From Smittia aterrima (lineage: Eukaryota; Arthropoda; Insecta; Diptera; Chironomidae), in contig CP093831.1 in the NCBI GenBank assembly GCA_033063855.1, positions 2,046,001-2,110,000 on the forward strand: a DNA stretch of 64,000 nt. The letters are read 5' to 3'. Position numbers and translations under genes: made by a program. The notes beneath the pieces are model-generated. The model searched no databases. It was not told the origin of the DNA and saw only the letters and a program-made list of their open reading frames with translations. Shown here one piece after another: positions 11,887-22,403 of this stretch (position 1 is the first letter of the stretch; the number at the start of each line of letters is the position of its first letter).

Positions 11887-13458
11887 ATGGTTTGTCCATC
11901 TGACGAATCAATTTTCGGTGTGCCGGCCATCAAATCTAAATATCAATTCAAGAAGTTCTTGAACGCCGGCGTTTCAAATCTCAAAAAGAAGAAATACTTT
12001 GAAGCTTTAGAAAGTTTTAATAAAGCTTTGTGTCACGCTGAAGTCAGTTCGGATTTCTCTCTTGCTTTAGCAAGTCGAGCTGAAGTTTACAAGGAAATTG
12101 GGGAAATTGAAAAGTCAGTGGAAAATCTGAAACTCGCAGCGGGAGCGAGGAGAAAAGATTCTTTGACGAGAGCTTCGCAGAAAGACACTTTCTTCACACT
12201 TTCGTTTCCGCCAAATGATAAAATTCCTTTTGTTGCCGACTGCCTGGAGATGAGGAATGACGTTGATTTCGGTCGCTACATTGTCGCTAACCAACAGCTC
12301 AAACCAGGCGACATAATCGCAATCGAGGAACCTTTCTTTAAGATTGTTGACAGTTCCGCTTCTCACCTGCGATGCTCCAACTGCCTCAAATCAAACAAAA
12401 TGAACCTCACTCCAAGCAGTTTGACTTCATCAAGTAAGAAAGAGTTCAATTGAATCAAAACTTTACAAAAAAACTTTATCTTTCTAGCAATGTTCTGTAG
12501 TCAATTGTGCAGCGATGAAGCAACGAAGAACTTTCACACAGCAGAAGTTTCATTGCGTTGCATCGACTTCACTCAGAGAATTCTACTCGAAGCTTTAAAT
12601 ATCTGCGGAAGCTTTGATAAGCTTTCAACCTTGATCGAAGACCCATCATTGGCGACGAAAACTGTTTTCGATTTCGATTGGAATGACACAAATAATTCAA
12701 CGAGGAAAATGAATTCTCTGTTAGCTTTCAATTCTCTTCAGCTCGGGCCAATCAATGATGAACTTGGCTACGTGGAAACTCATCCTGTGCTTGGTTTGTT
12801 TAACAATGAACGAGAAAAGCTGATAGCGAAAGCTTTCATGACCCGAGTGGCGAGAATATTGACTGTGAATTGCTATAGTCTCGATTGGTGGACACCGCAA
12901 CGTGAAAACGATGGAAATTCTTTCCTTTCAAGTTCGAATAAAATGAAAATCGGGTCTTCGATTCTAATATTCGGTTCGCTTTTCAATCATTCGTGTGCTC
13001 CCAACCTGGACCGAATGATTGTTGATAACAAATTTGTTTTCATTGTTCGACGACCTATCAATGCAGGAGAACAAATTTTCATCAGTTATGGGTGAGTTTG
13101 AATCACACAATTGCATGATTTATTCATTTAATTTATGTTTCACAGTCCATCATTCATGAGAGAGCCGAATGACTCACGACAATCAAACCTGAAAGCTCAT
13201 TTTCATTTCGATTGCTCGTGTGAAGCTTGCATGAAAAATTATCCAATCGCTTTCAATCAATGCATGTCGAAGAAGGTTCTAATCATCGAGGACAAACTTA
13301 TATCATCGACTGACAAGTGGAAGGAGGAATTCAAAAGAAATTGTGATTACATCGAGGAGAATCAAAGCAAATTTCCGAGTTACATCGTTTGCAAAGTCAT
13401 GGATCGGAATTTGTATCTTCTAGCGGCAATCGCTCGCAACGAGCCCTTCCTCTTCTGA
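11887..13458 (+). CDS. SET and MYND domain (SMYD4-like) protein
   Basis: Three exons, 11887-12433, 12488-13091 and 13146-13458, join in frame through 54-bp introns, giving 487 residues. An N-terminal TPR-like helix pair (about 25-85, YFEALESFNKALCHAEV) is followed by the first half of a split SET domain (GRYIVANQQLKPGDIIAIEE). A MYND-like insert and the catalytic half come next, with NHSCAPN and GEQIFISYG, and then a post-SET cysteine cluster CSCEAC. SMYD proteins are lysine methyltransferases or transcription regulators; SMYD4 members carry N-terminal TPRs. The MYND finger looks incomplete: the first CSNC and later FCSQLC with a His are present, but the middle CxxC pair is missing, so only one Zn site is likely. 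The C-terminal TPR region of larger SMYDs is short here. Polyadenylation signal AATAAA near 13617. Confidence 0.85.
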
Positions 13459-14507
13459 AATCGTAGCCCTTCCTCTTTTTGACATCAATGATTACATCGC
13501 AACGGATATATCAACGCTTCCCGTAATTAAAAAAGTCATTAGGTGTGAATTTTATGTTCTCTCTGTCTCCCTGAAGCAAACCTCTGACATGTCAAAAGGT
13601 AAAAGCTCATTGACGAAATAAATTAAAGGTTCAACTTACACTCACTCACGTAAATGGTCTTCGTTTTGAAATTGAATCCTTTTTCCGATCCATTGTATGA
13701 TGTTCCCTTCCTCTCAACATTGATTAACTTTCAGAGGGTTTCATGATTGTTATCTCCGGTTGAGAGCTTCGCATTCGAAAAATAAATTAATTGCGAAAGG
13801 AAAACTTTGTATTTGAGGCAAATTTGCGGTTGCTTACTCATCCATCTTTTGAAAGAGAATTTTTTATTACACTTGACATTAATGAGCAACTTTGTAGTTT
13901 GATATTAATGGCTTGAATTTCAGCGAAGAGTATTTAAACGCTCTTAATTTTCACTTAAGTTTTGCATCGTTTGAGGAGAAGAAAAGTTTTCAGAATTTAA
14001 TTGGTAAAGCTTTAAACATCAACAAAGCTACCAGAAGCCATCTAGCATGAGCTTGAATTTTCCAAGCTTTTTATTTAAATGAAAATGTTGAAATTTCCAT
14101 CGCTTTTGAGTTTACAAAACTTTCCCTCTGCCATTTATCTGAAAGCAAACAGTTTTTGCAACAAATGAAATTAAAAAAAGTTCTGCATAAATGAGAGCTG
14201 AGGATTTAACAAACAAAATGACTAGTTCTCGTTTTTCTTTGACCTAAAGCAACATTTTCTCTGTAACTGAGCTTTTTATGGAAATGTTTGAATTAACGTT
14301 GTAAAGGATAAATATAAAGTATTTTTATGACTGTGGGTTCTTTGAAGATGGGAGACTCCCATTGGGAGTTAAAAATATTTTTCGAGATCTAAGAAAAACC
14401 ATGAATAAGCTAGCGACATCTGGCGTGGGATGATTTTTTTTCGTTTAGTTTCAAAACTTCCACGTCGTCTTGATTCGATTTTTTTTAAAACTTTTAATCC
14501 TTTGAAA
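13459..14507. other. Intergenic region with no gene seen
   Basis: This stretch of 1 kb is AT-rich and holds the SMYD 3' end. A 13-nt direct repeat (AGCCCTTCCTCTT) flanks the SMYD stop, and a small palindrome CTCCCATTGGGAG lies near 14355. No convincing open frame is seen. Confidence 0.5.
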
Positions 14508-15582
14508 ATGGTGGTAAGGAAGTGAAAATAGCTTCTGAATTATGTTAAAGTTGTTTCTTTCTTTGCAGCGCTCAGAGTTCATTCAAAATTTTTGTCAACA
14601 AGTCGTTCGAGAGGAAAATGTAAAAAGTATGAAAAATTCCTGCCTCGAATGGATTGAAATCGCTTGTGGCGTTTGCCTCAACAATTACTTCACTGAAACA
14701 GCAAAGTCGTCTCGTTTGTGGAGTTGGTTACTGACTTGGGTTCATTTAGATAAAAAGTCGAAAGCGATTGATGTAGACTTCGCGGACTTTTCTCGTAAAC
14801 CAAGCAACCTGACCATGACCGAGTGTTCTGAACTAATGCAAACTATCTACAAGAACTTTCTGAGCATTTATTTCGTCGAAGATGACAACGGATTCGCAAT
14901 CGAGGAGTTCAGAGAATCTCCAGAAATAAACAAACTTTGGGTCCTCGACTTCATTGTCATGATTAACATTTTCTTGCTGATCGCGTCGATTGTTGTTATG
15001 GCAATCTTCAACCAAGAGCTCAGCGATCTCATCTATGGAGAGATAAATGGTGAACCGATTATTCCAAATGTTCAGGAAGAAGATTCTGAACCAAATTCTG
15101 AAGATGAAGACAACCCAATAAAACAAGAAGTAAATCCAACTCCAGCAGACGCTAATGAAGACATTCCATTAGCCGAGCCTCAAGTTTCGCTACAAACTGA
15201 TCAGATTCCAATATCTCGCGAAGGTTCTGAAATATTGGACGAAGTATCAGCTCCCGAATTCGATCAAAGCGATGATGAGATCTCGCAACCTGAAGAGGAA
15301 GAATTTGAAGTTTTGTCTAATGACAAAACATTAATGCAAGACGGTGACTCCAGTACCGCCTCAAGCATTGCAACTGAAATTGTTAATTCACTTACCAAGA
15401 AACCCTCGAAGAATTTCGTGAACATAAACATCGAGAAATTTAAGCAGAAATATAATACTCCAAACACATTGTCAACTTCAGCAGAAGAAAAAGCTCTCAA
15501 GAAATCCTTAATTCCTGTTCGCAAAGCTTCTTCTCGTTTGTCGACACCACTTCTCAAGAAACCGAGCTCATCGTCATGCTAA
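14508..15582 (+). CDS. Unrecognised single-pass membrane protein with acidic tail
   Basis: I do not recognise the family. The best model has a tiny first exon (14508-14513, ATGGTG) followed by donor GTAAGG, a 55-bp intron, acceptor TTTGCAG, and exon 2 from 14569 to the stop at 15580-15582. This gives 339 residues starting MVRSEFIQNFCQQVV. Residues about 126-150 form one hydrophobic span (LDFIVMINIFLLIASIVVM). The part before it has conserved-looking Trp and Cys residues (SCLEWIEIACGVCLNN). The part after it is strongly acidic, then basic and serine-rich (KKPSKNFVNINIEKFKQK). There is no cleavable signal peptide, so an anchored protein with one side disordered is likely. It converges on DM4/12 gene A, 77 bp away. 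Confidence 0.7.
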
Positions 15583-15659
15583 ACTATTTGCATACCCCGA
15601 CTATGTTCATTAAATTCTTCATAACTTTATTTGTCACGATCCGAGCATAACAATTTTCT

Positions 15660-16726
15660 TTAATAAAACTGAAACAATTTGTTATCATAGACTTCCGTGA
15701 AAATCTCCATGATCGATCGTTTGCATTGATGGAAAATCTCTTGGCAATCGGGTGCATTCCTGTCTCGTCCAATTTGCTCTGCTTTTATGTAATCATAGTC
15801 ACTTGACTTACTCACAGGCTCAGCTGTTGTTGATGGGCTGTTAAATGTTAAAGCAGAATTAGCTGCGAGCGAAGGCTAAAAAGTGAAAATTGATTTACGT
15901 GAAAAAAATGTGGAAGAGCTCGCTCATGAGATGCTCGCTGAACTGAACGTCAGCTGCCTCGCAAATCCCTCGCAGCACACACGTCCGACCATCGAAGCCC
16001 TTGCTGAAAAGCATTTAATTATTATTAATGCTGTGAAAATTTCTTTGAGATTACCTTTCCAGCGTTGAGCTTAAAGCATCGTAAGCGACCCAACGTGACA
16101 GTGAAAAATCGAAGTCATCGCTCTTCTCCACATTATTCTCACCATTTTCATGTTGTAGGTAAAATTCGTCCATCAACTTTTTATCCATCAAGTCTTCCTC
16201 AAACTGGTCATCAAATTTATCATCTTCATCCACAAACGAGACGTGTTTATCATCATCTCGGAGCAGCGTGTCATTCGGAAACGGTAAATCTAAAATTTGC
16301 TCCACTTTTCCTTCGTAGCTTTCATAACTCTGGTTAGTTTGTGGATCTCTGAGAATCTCTCGGCGCCTTCTTCCATTGGGAAAAGGATGGTCGACAGTAT
16401 CGAAGTTATAATCTTTTTTGAAGTCTCCCCAGATATCAGGAAAGAAGTTGAACTTTAGTTGATTCACTGTTTCGGGCTAGATTCGAGTTAGGCGTGAGTT
16501 GAATTAAAATTCTCGTTGCACAACTCACCAGGAAATATTGCGCTTTAAGAACCCAACCCAAAGTTATCGCTGTATGTTTAAGTTCGAGTGGAACACCAAT
16601 TCCTGCAATAAATTGATGTCTTGTGGGACTTGTGGGAGGAACGATTGCAGAACGTCTCTCTCGCTTTGCACATGATCCTTTAAATGCACTAAACAAAAAT
16701 AATCCGAGGAAGAGAATTTTCTTCAT
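15660..16726 (-). CDS. Secreted DM4/12-family protein (copy A)
   Basis: Four exons, 16726-16529, 16476-16055, 16003-15899 and 15837-15660, join in frame to 300 residues. A signal peptide (MKKILFLGLFLFSAFKGSCA) is followed by the family's RHQFIAGIGVPLE strand and KAQYFL. A variable acidic linker with an NGRRRRE basic cleavage-like site comes next. The C-terminal DM4/12 core has GFDGRTCVLRGICEAA, HLMSELFHIFFTPST, then DYIKAEQIGRDRNAPDC and FHQCKRSIMEIF, with the four expected cysteines. DM4/12 proteins are an insect secreted family of unknown function. The third intron is 61 bp, with acceptor AACATTTAACAG. Exons 3-4 and their intron are almost identical to those of copy B at 47960-48978, while exons 1-2 differ strongly. 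A TTTAGTCA motif about 40 bp upstream of the ATG is shared with copy B. AATAAA on this strand lies near 15627. Confidence 0.85.
15671..16097. repeat. Duplicated tract A (pair with 47968-48396)
   Basis: About 427 bp covering the end of exon 2, intron 2, exon 3, intron 3 and exon 4 of DM4/12 gene A matches gene B. From 15672 to about 16010 I count only two single-base differences, one of them inside intron 3. Identity falls beyond about 16015. Same orientation in both copies. Confidence 0.9.
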
Positions 16727-16993
16727 TTCTGAATCTTTCAAGCGTAGCTTCGTGACTAAAGTGAACATCGAAAGAAAAAACCTTTCGCTCGCTCTTCGTC
16801 TCGTATTTGATTATCAATTAGGAGGAACGTTTAAGTTCGATTACAGTTAGTGATCTTATTGAAAAGATCTGGTTCATTGGTTATTTCATTTATTTGATTT
16901 TGATTTTCTAGAATTTAGAAAATGTGATAAAAAATGAAAAGTAAACTTTTACTTTTCTTGATTTCGTCAAGTCTTGTGACAAGTTTCTCGAAA

Positions 16994-17771
16994 TTCATCA
17001 TTAAAATGAAATTGACAATTTCGATTTCGTGGCGTCAATTTTGTAACGAACACGTTCTGATAAAATCATTAACTCGTGGAGCTCATAAAGAATCAGATTA
17101 TCTAAACTCGCTTTAGCAGAAGGAAAGAGAAGGTCTCTAAAGATAAAGAATTTCCAACGAAGAAAGGTGAAGGGTGAAGATGATAAAAAAGAATTTTTAT
17201 CGTTGGAAGATTTCTCGATGTCGATTTCGCTTCGTAGCAGGGATTGTAGGTCAAGATTACGACTCCGCTCAACGGCTTAACGACATCATAAAAGTTTATC
17301 CGAGACGATGGAAAAGTTTAGAATTGTGCGAAGAGATGAAATCAATTTCCGATAAAGGAGAAAGATTATATTGGCTAATCGTGTTTGAGGAACTTTAAGT
17401 TCAAATTCTTCCGAGAAAATGATTTTGTTTGTTCACGTAATCGTTTCCGATAAGTTCCTTTGCTTGCTCAGCTCACGTGACTCCTCGCGTGAGTCTCATT
17501 CGGAAAATTCTTTTCTGCAATGAATAAACAACTCGAAGTTAAGTGGAAGTTGTGGGAAAAAGCTTTCTCGTGAATCCAAATCTCTCGGCAGCTCTCACAC
17601 GAATTTCAAAACCTAATTTTATTCATAAACATTCAGAATTTATGCGTTTGTCGGTTTCCTTCTGATTCTCTGAACTTTTCTCTTTTCACTCTCCGAGATT
17701 TTCCTTTCATGCGAGAAGAGCCAATTTTCAATTTATTTTCGCATTCAAAAGCTCTTTTGTCATGATAAACG
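16994..17771. repeat. Segmental duplication, copy 1 (pair with 54954-55747)
   Basis: A segment of about 778 bp is repeated in the same orientation 38 kb away, at roughly 95% identity with a few small indels. Both copies carry an open frame of 74-75 codons (17174-17398 here). Aligned, the frames differ at 11 bases, about nine of them changing the amino acid, so they do not behave like conserved protein. I see no terminal inverted repeats, poly-A tail or transposase, and I do not recognise the element. Confidence 0.85.
17174..17398 (+). pseudogene. Unrecognised 74-codon open frame inside duplication copy 1
   Basis: The frame reads MKMIKKNFYRWKISRC, then QDYDSAQRLNDIIKVYPRRW and KSLELCEEMKS. 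It has a counterpart at 55133-55357 with seven amino-acid changes. A second frame on the opposite strand (about 17000-17110), reading SLDNLILYELHELMILSERV, vaguely recalls an F-box. The substitution pattern argues against a protein under constraint, so a decayed gene fragment or a chance frame is more likely than a working gene. Confidence 0.25.
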
Positions 17772-18279
17772 AACTTTTTCTTGCGAATTCCTTATTGGAA
17801 TTTATTTCATTTCTAGATACTTCAAGAAGAAGAAAACTTCAAATGACTTCATAAAGTTGATGATTTCTTAAGTGACATTTATTCTCCGCAAGTTTATCCT
17901 GTGAAGCTAGAATTTTCTCGAGCTCCGTCAGTTTGTTTTCACTTCGCACAAGAATCGATTTTTCTTCTCTACTCGTGAAGTCTTTGTTTTTATCAAAACA
18001 AATGCTAATCGAATAATAATTTACAAAATAGTGAAACGAAATTAGATTCACTTGCCCAAAGGGAACAAGGATTACGCGTTTCTATTTTTATCGCACGAGC
18101 TAATTCGAGCGGAAAGCGACAGCTGCAAGTAAAATTGTTGAAACAAAACGAGGCAGCAGATTGCAGTGACCATTCGGTGAAAAAAACTTTTTTCCTGATT
18201 GCCAGTTGAGAATTGAATTTTGTTGGAGATTGTTGTGCAATTGAGTTTGTTGTGAAATTGGATCGAACGAGATAGCAGA
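17772..18279. other. Short intergenic region upstream of the 893-aa gene
   Basis: AT-rich sequence just upstream of the ATG at 18280, presumably its promoter and leader. No Inr/DPE pair or gene is evident; minus-strand open frames here overlap each other and look random. Confidence 0.5.
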
Positions 18280-20961
18280 ATGAGCTCATCGCAGCGAATA
18301 TCTGAAAGGTTTAACATGTTTTACGATGAAATCGATGCTCAGTTGAACAGATCGTGTAACCGTGATTCGATTTTCAGCCAATTCTCGATTCAAAGCGACG
18401 ATGCAAAACTTTTGAAGCGAATGGAGAAAGGAGAGTTCTCATCGAATGTCGTCGATGATTTGATATCAGCAGCCAAGGAGTTTGATGATGAACTAAAGAA
18501 CTTCATCGATAAAAATAAACTTAGACAAAGAATTGCGAGACAGAAAAAGAAGCCGTTGAAGCCAAAATCGTGTTTGCCTCCAATCTGGGATGACGACAAG
18601 CTCAATCAATACATTGACGACATCCTCGAGAAGTCTTTTAGAAAAGAAAATGAAGTTTCTGATGAAGAAAAGAAGAAGGAAGAAGTTGTTGTTGATGTGC
18701 CGATAAAAGAAAAAGTTTCTCGTGAAAATCTTGTCGAACCAATAAAAGTTAAAGCGATTCTGAAGTCACAAAAGTCAAAACAACCAAAGCGAACTGTGTC
18801 AACAAATGTGAAATTTCAAATTCATGAACCGAAGCCTCCAACAAAAAAGATTCCAAAAAAGTCAAAAGTTGACGATTCGTCTTGCAAAATATCCAAAGAA
18901 ACTTTATTTCCCTTTCGAAGTGAAAGTTTATTAAATGAAAAAGGATCAGTTAACGTTAATTTAGCTCCAAGCTCCGAGTCTCCCGTCAACAAAAAACTAA
19001 CTCGACCGCTATCAGCTTCAAAGTTGAAATATTCACCAATTACTTTGACATCAACAGCTGGTCAGAGTACAACGAAACCAGACAACGACGTGGATAAAGT
19101 TTGCGACAGTTACTTAGCAACGAGCAGTAGTGGCAAACAAATGACATCAAGAGTTCTCCCCGCTCTGTCGATCAAAGGTTCGTGCTCGATTCAAAAAATC
19201 TACCAACTGGAAATTTCACCCTCGCGCGATGTTCGCAGTCACAGCAATGACCTTAGACTCAATACAAAGTTTTCAGAATTCATTTACGAGCAGCCAAAGT
19301 CAGAAATCGTTGTGAACGAGCCTGAAGAAGTTTCACAAGAAATTCCAAAATCTTTGGAAGACGAAAATAATTTCTTCGATGCTCGAGATGTTCAGAAACT
19401 TTTAAGCGGCTGTGGAGTGAAAGTTCGAGATGGGAAACTTCACGTCATCGTTGAGAAATCTCGTAAGAGAGGAAAGTCTAAGACGAGGAAATCTTTCAAG
19501 TCATCAGCATTAAGAAGATCCGTTGATGAGACAAGGAGCGAAGTTGTCGATAATGAGAAGAAAAAAGACGAAGCCGTTCAATCAAAAGCAGAAATGGAAG
19601 TTCAAATTAACGAAGAAGATTCATCATTGTCATCATCAATAACCGATGACAGGAAGATTCGGGAAATTTTGAAGATAAATCGAGAAGCTGATCGAGACCA
19701 ACGACGACGTCATCGAGAGAAATCTTCATCGGAAAGTTATCCAACGTCATCGCCAAATCAAACAAAAAAGCAACAACCGCCGATTAATGAAATCGAACGT
19801 TCAGTAAGCGAAAACTTTCAAAAGTTCTACAAGTTAATCGAAGATTCATTTGAGCCGAAACTCGAAGCGGAACCGAGAAAGGAAATTGTCGAAGATGGAA
19901 AGGAAATTGATGATGGCATGAATGAAATGCGAGAAGTAATAAAACGGTCTGAGGAGAACATGAAGCGAGCGAACAAACTGTTGCAGAAACATCAAATGGT
20001 GAAAGAATCGAGAGCTTTAAAGGGAACGCCATCGACGAATGAAACTCCATCGAAAGTTGTGAGAGCTTCGAGGAAAATCTTGTTTGAGAAAAATGAAAAC
20101 TTGAAATCTTCCGATCAGCACATTCAGACACCAAGCGACGAATTGCCCGAGGCAAATGAAAACTTCGAAACATTAACGAGCGATCCGTTCGTGACTTCAC
20201 AACGTAATAAAACTGCTGACTCTTCTGTTCAGACTGCGGAGGATAAAATTGTGCAAACTGATGGAAACCTAACTTGGAAGTCACAGCAATACTTTGGAAG
20301 TGTTTACGAAGCTTATTCAAACTTTGATCACGTCAATTTTAATCAAACTCCGAAGAGAATCGAACACAATCCTCTCAGCAGCTTCTGCAATTGCGTTGGA
20401 TGTCAAGAGAAGTCAACTCAACGATTGAGATCGCCATTCAAATCCATCAACGCATCTCCTAAACTTTCAGTTCCTTACAATCCAATTTACTCTGAAGACG
20501 ATGAAGTGATGAAAGCTGCTGAGAAGTTTCTTCGTTCAGTTGAGAAACAGAAGAATCGTAAAATTGAAATCACGAGCAATGAGTTCTCAAGTTCGAGCGA
20601 TTTCTCGCCACAAAAAGTTAACTCGAAGGAATTTTCTTCGTCGATTTCTACTCCATCGAGCAGCTTGCTTGAGAACATGATGTGCAATGTGAAGGAAACA
20701 AATCACGAAACTGCTCGTCCACAAAGAAATTTCGATGACAAATTGTCAGAAGCTGCGAAGGAAGTCGAAGAACAACTCGAGCCATTAGCGGACGAATCAC
20801 ATCCGACACGTTCATCGTCGAACTCTTCCGAAGTTGAATCCACAGACTGGATGCAAAACCAAGACTTCTTCGATCGTTACTTGTCAGATGGCGAAGTGAT
20901 GAGCCAAGGCGAGATTCAATTAGGATTAAGAGCAGATTATGTGGCAGACGATGATTTCTAA
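18280..20961 (+). CDS. Unrecognised 893-aa single-exon protein
   Basis: One uninterrupted frame of 893 codons starts at MSSSQRISERFNMFYDEI and ends RADYVADDDF. I do not recognise it with confidence. The N-terminus has two conserved-looking blocks: MEKGEFSSNVVDDLISAAKE, and LPPIWDDDKLNQYIDDILEK. The bulk is charged and serine-rich, with coiled-coil-like stretches (EMREVIKRSEENMKRANKLL) and a small cysteine cluster FCNCVGC near residue 705. The extreme C-terminus has RYLSDGEVMSQGEIQLG, a style of acidic SDGE motif I associate with TALPID3-type centriolar proteins, but I could not verify this. Overlapping polyadenylation signals (AATAAA) follow the stop at about 20961 and 20979. No signal peptide or membrane span is present, so it is probably intracellular. 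Confidence 0.75.
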   Translation: MSSSQRISERFNMFYDEIDAQLNRSCNRDSIFSQFSIQSDDAKLLKRMEKGEFSSNVVDDLISAAKEFDDELKNFIDKNKLRQRIARQKKKPLKPKSCLPPIWDDDKLNQYIDDILEKSFRKENEVSDEEKKKEEVVVDVPIKEKVSRENLVEPIKVKAILKSQKSKQPKRTVSTNVKFQIHEPKPPTKKIPKKSKVDDSSCKISKETLFPFRSESLLNEKGSVNVNLAPSSESPVNKKLTRPLSASKLKYSPITLTSTAGQSTTKPDNDVDKVCDSYLATSSSGKQMTSRVLPALSIKGSCSIQKIYQLEISPSRDVRSHSNDLRLNTKFSEFIYEQPKSEIVVNEPEEVSQEIPKSLEDENNFFDARDVQKLLSGCGVKVRDGKLHVIVEKSRKRGKSKTRKSFKSSALRRSVDETRSEVVDNEKKKDEAVQSKAEMEVQINEEDSSLSSSITDDRKIREILKINREADRDQRRRHREKSSSESYPTSSPNQTKKQQPPINEIERSVSENFQKFYKLIEDSFEPKLEAEPRKEIVEDGKEIDDGMNEMREVIKRSEENMKRANKLLQKHQMVKESRALKGTPSTNETPSKVVRASRKILFEKNENLKSSDQHIQTPSDELPEANENFETLTSDPFVTSQRNKTADSSVQTAEDKIVQTDGNLTWKSQQYFGSVYEAYSNFDHVNFNQTPKRIEHNPLSSFCNCVGCQEKSTQRLRSPFKSINASPKLSVPYNPIYSEDDEVMKAAEKFLRSVEKQKNRKIEITSNEFSSSSDFSPQKVNSKEFSSSISTPSSSLLENMMCNVKETNHETARPQRNFDDKLSEAAKEVEEQLEPLADESHPTRSSSNSSEVESTDWMQNQDFFDRYLSDGEVMSQGEIQLGLRADYVADDDF

Positions 20962-22403
20962 TAAAATCTCGTGCATCAATAAAACATGTTCAAGCTCAAA
21001 CTTTAATCTCTCTTGTGCAACTCTTCCTTTAGAAATCGATTCCAGATTGAAGTCACGTAGACGAGAACGGAAGAAAACCTCAAGCAACAAGCGAAACTTT
21101 TTCCCTTCGAAGAATATTTTCCGCTTTCGCTCTAATGATGCTAAGTTGTCGGATTTAATTACACGAACCTTTTTGAAAAGGATTTTCCCATCGCTGACTT
21201 CCTTTGTGGGAAAATCGCTTGAAGCTTGTTCAATACAAAGGCTGAATAAATGCAAGATAAGTTTGCATTTTCAATAGAAAATGTAAATGAAAGCGTAAAC
21301 AGAATTTTAATGAGAATTTTATTGCAAGAAGTTGTAAAAAAGTTTGAATAAAAAATCCGAATTGAATCATCACAACACTCACGAAGTTGAAAACATTTTC
21401 AAAGAGTTCTGATTTCTGAATGGTGCTAGGATCAGTAGTGCGAACGTTGCATCGAAGCAGCGACAACCTATTCACCATTTGACATCAGTTCCTTTTGAAA
21501 ACGACTCAGAACTTCCTTTGACTCACGAACTTCCTTTGACTCACTAACTGAGATCGACACAACAAGCTTTGGCAATTAAAAAACCGAAACTGAATTGAAG
21601 CTGCTAACGTTAGCTGAGTTTTATGAAAGATTGAATGTTCCAGGTGAGAAATCATGAACAAAAGAGCGAGGAGGAAACTTATACGAAACGTTTTTGCTTT
21701 GACGAACGAGAAGAGAAGCAAATGTCGAGCGAGGGTGAAATTTGATCCCAAAGTCTTTCCACCTTGGACAATTTCTGTGGCTTTGAGTTACCATTGAGAC
21801 AAGTTCACCTACAAACAAGCCACATTTTGCAATTGAAACATTTATTGATACGGTCAATGCGGGTTTGGCATTTAAATGTTAAATATTTCATGAAACTTCT
21901 CGGACAGTCGTCGAGCTTTACTAAAACAAACTTCACTCGCTTCCTCTGGAAATAGAAGCTTCCCGTGAACTCAATAAATCATGAAGCGCTGTCGATGAAC
22001 TCCCAAGTGGATCATGTCAAACATATCGTTTCCGTTGATATGTCGTTGCTTGTTAAAGCGTCAAATAAAACTCAATCGCATCCCACACGTTCAATCATTT
22101 CGCTCAATTTACATTCAAACGGAATTCAATTTCGCTTTTGTTGATTTGGGAATTGAGAAAAGGAAAACTTCAGAAGCTTTGCGTTTGAGTTTTCCTTTCG
22201 CTTGGATTAAAAAATGAAATACGAGTCAGAGAGAGAGAGAAGCTTCTTGATTTCCTTTTTATTTGATTTTGATAAAGCTTTTATGTCAAAGGAAGTTTGT
22301 GGTAGCGATTAACAAGCCGCCGTGTAATTATTGAAGTTCCATTAGCTGGTGTTCTCAATTATCTTAATGGAAAACCACGATTCGTGTGATTAAATCAATT
22401 TAT
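20962..22403. other. Intergenic region with no confident gene
   Basis: About 1.4 kb between two convergent genes. It holds a perfect 18-bp tandem direct repeat (GAACTTCCTTTGACTCAC, twice, at 21509-21544) and several overlapping open frames of 60-110 codons on both strands, none with a recognisable domain. Confidence 0.5.

Noticed and set aside
15883..16068. Plus-strand frame repeated at 48180-48380
   Set aside because: It is antisense to exon 3 of the DM4/12 genes and is shared only because that exon is duplicated.
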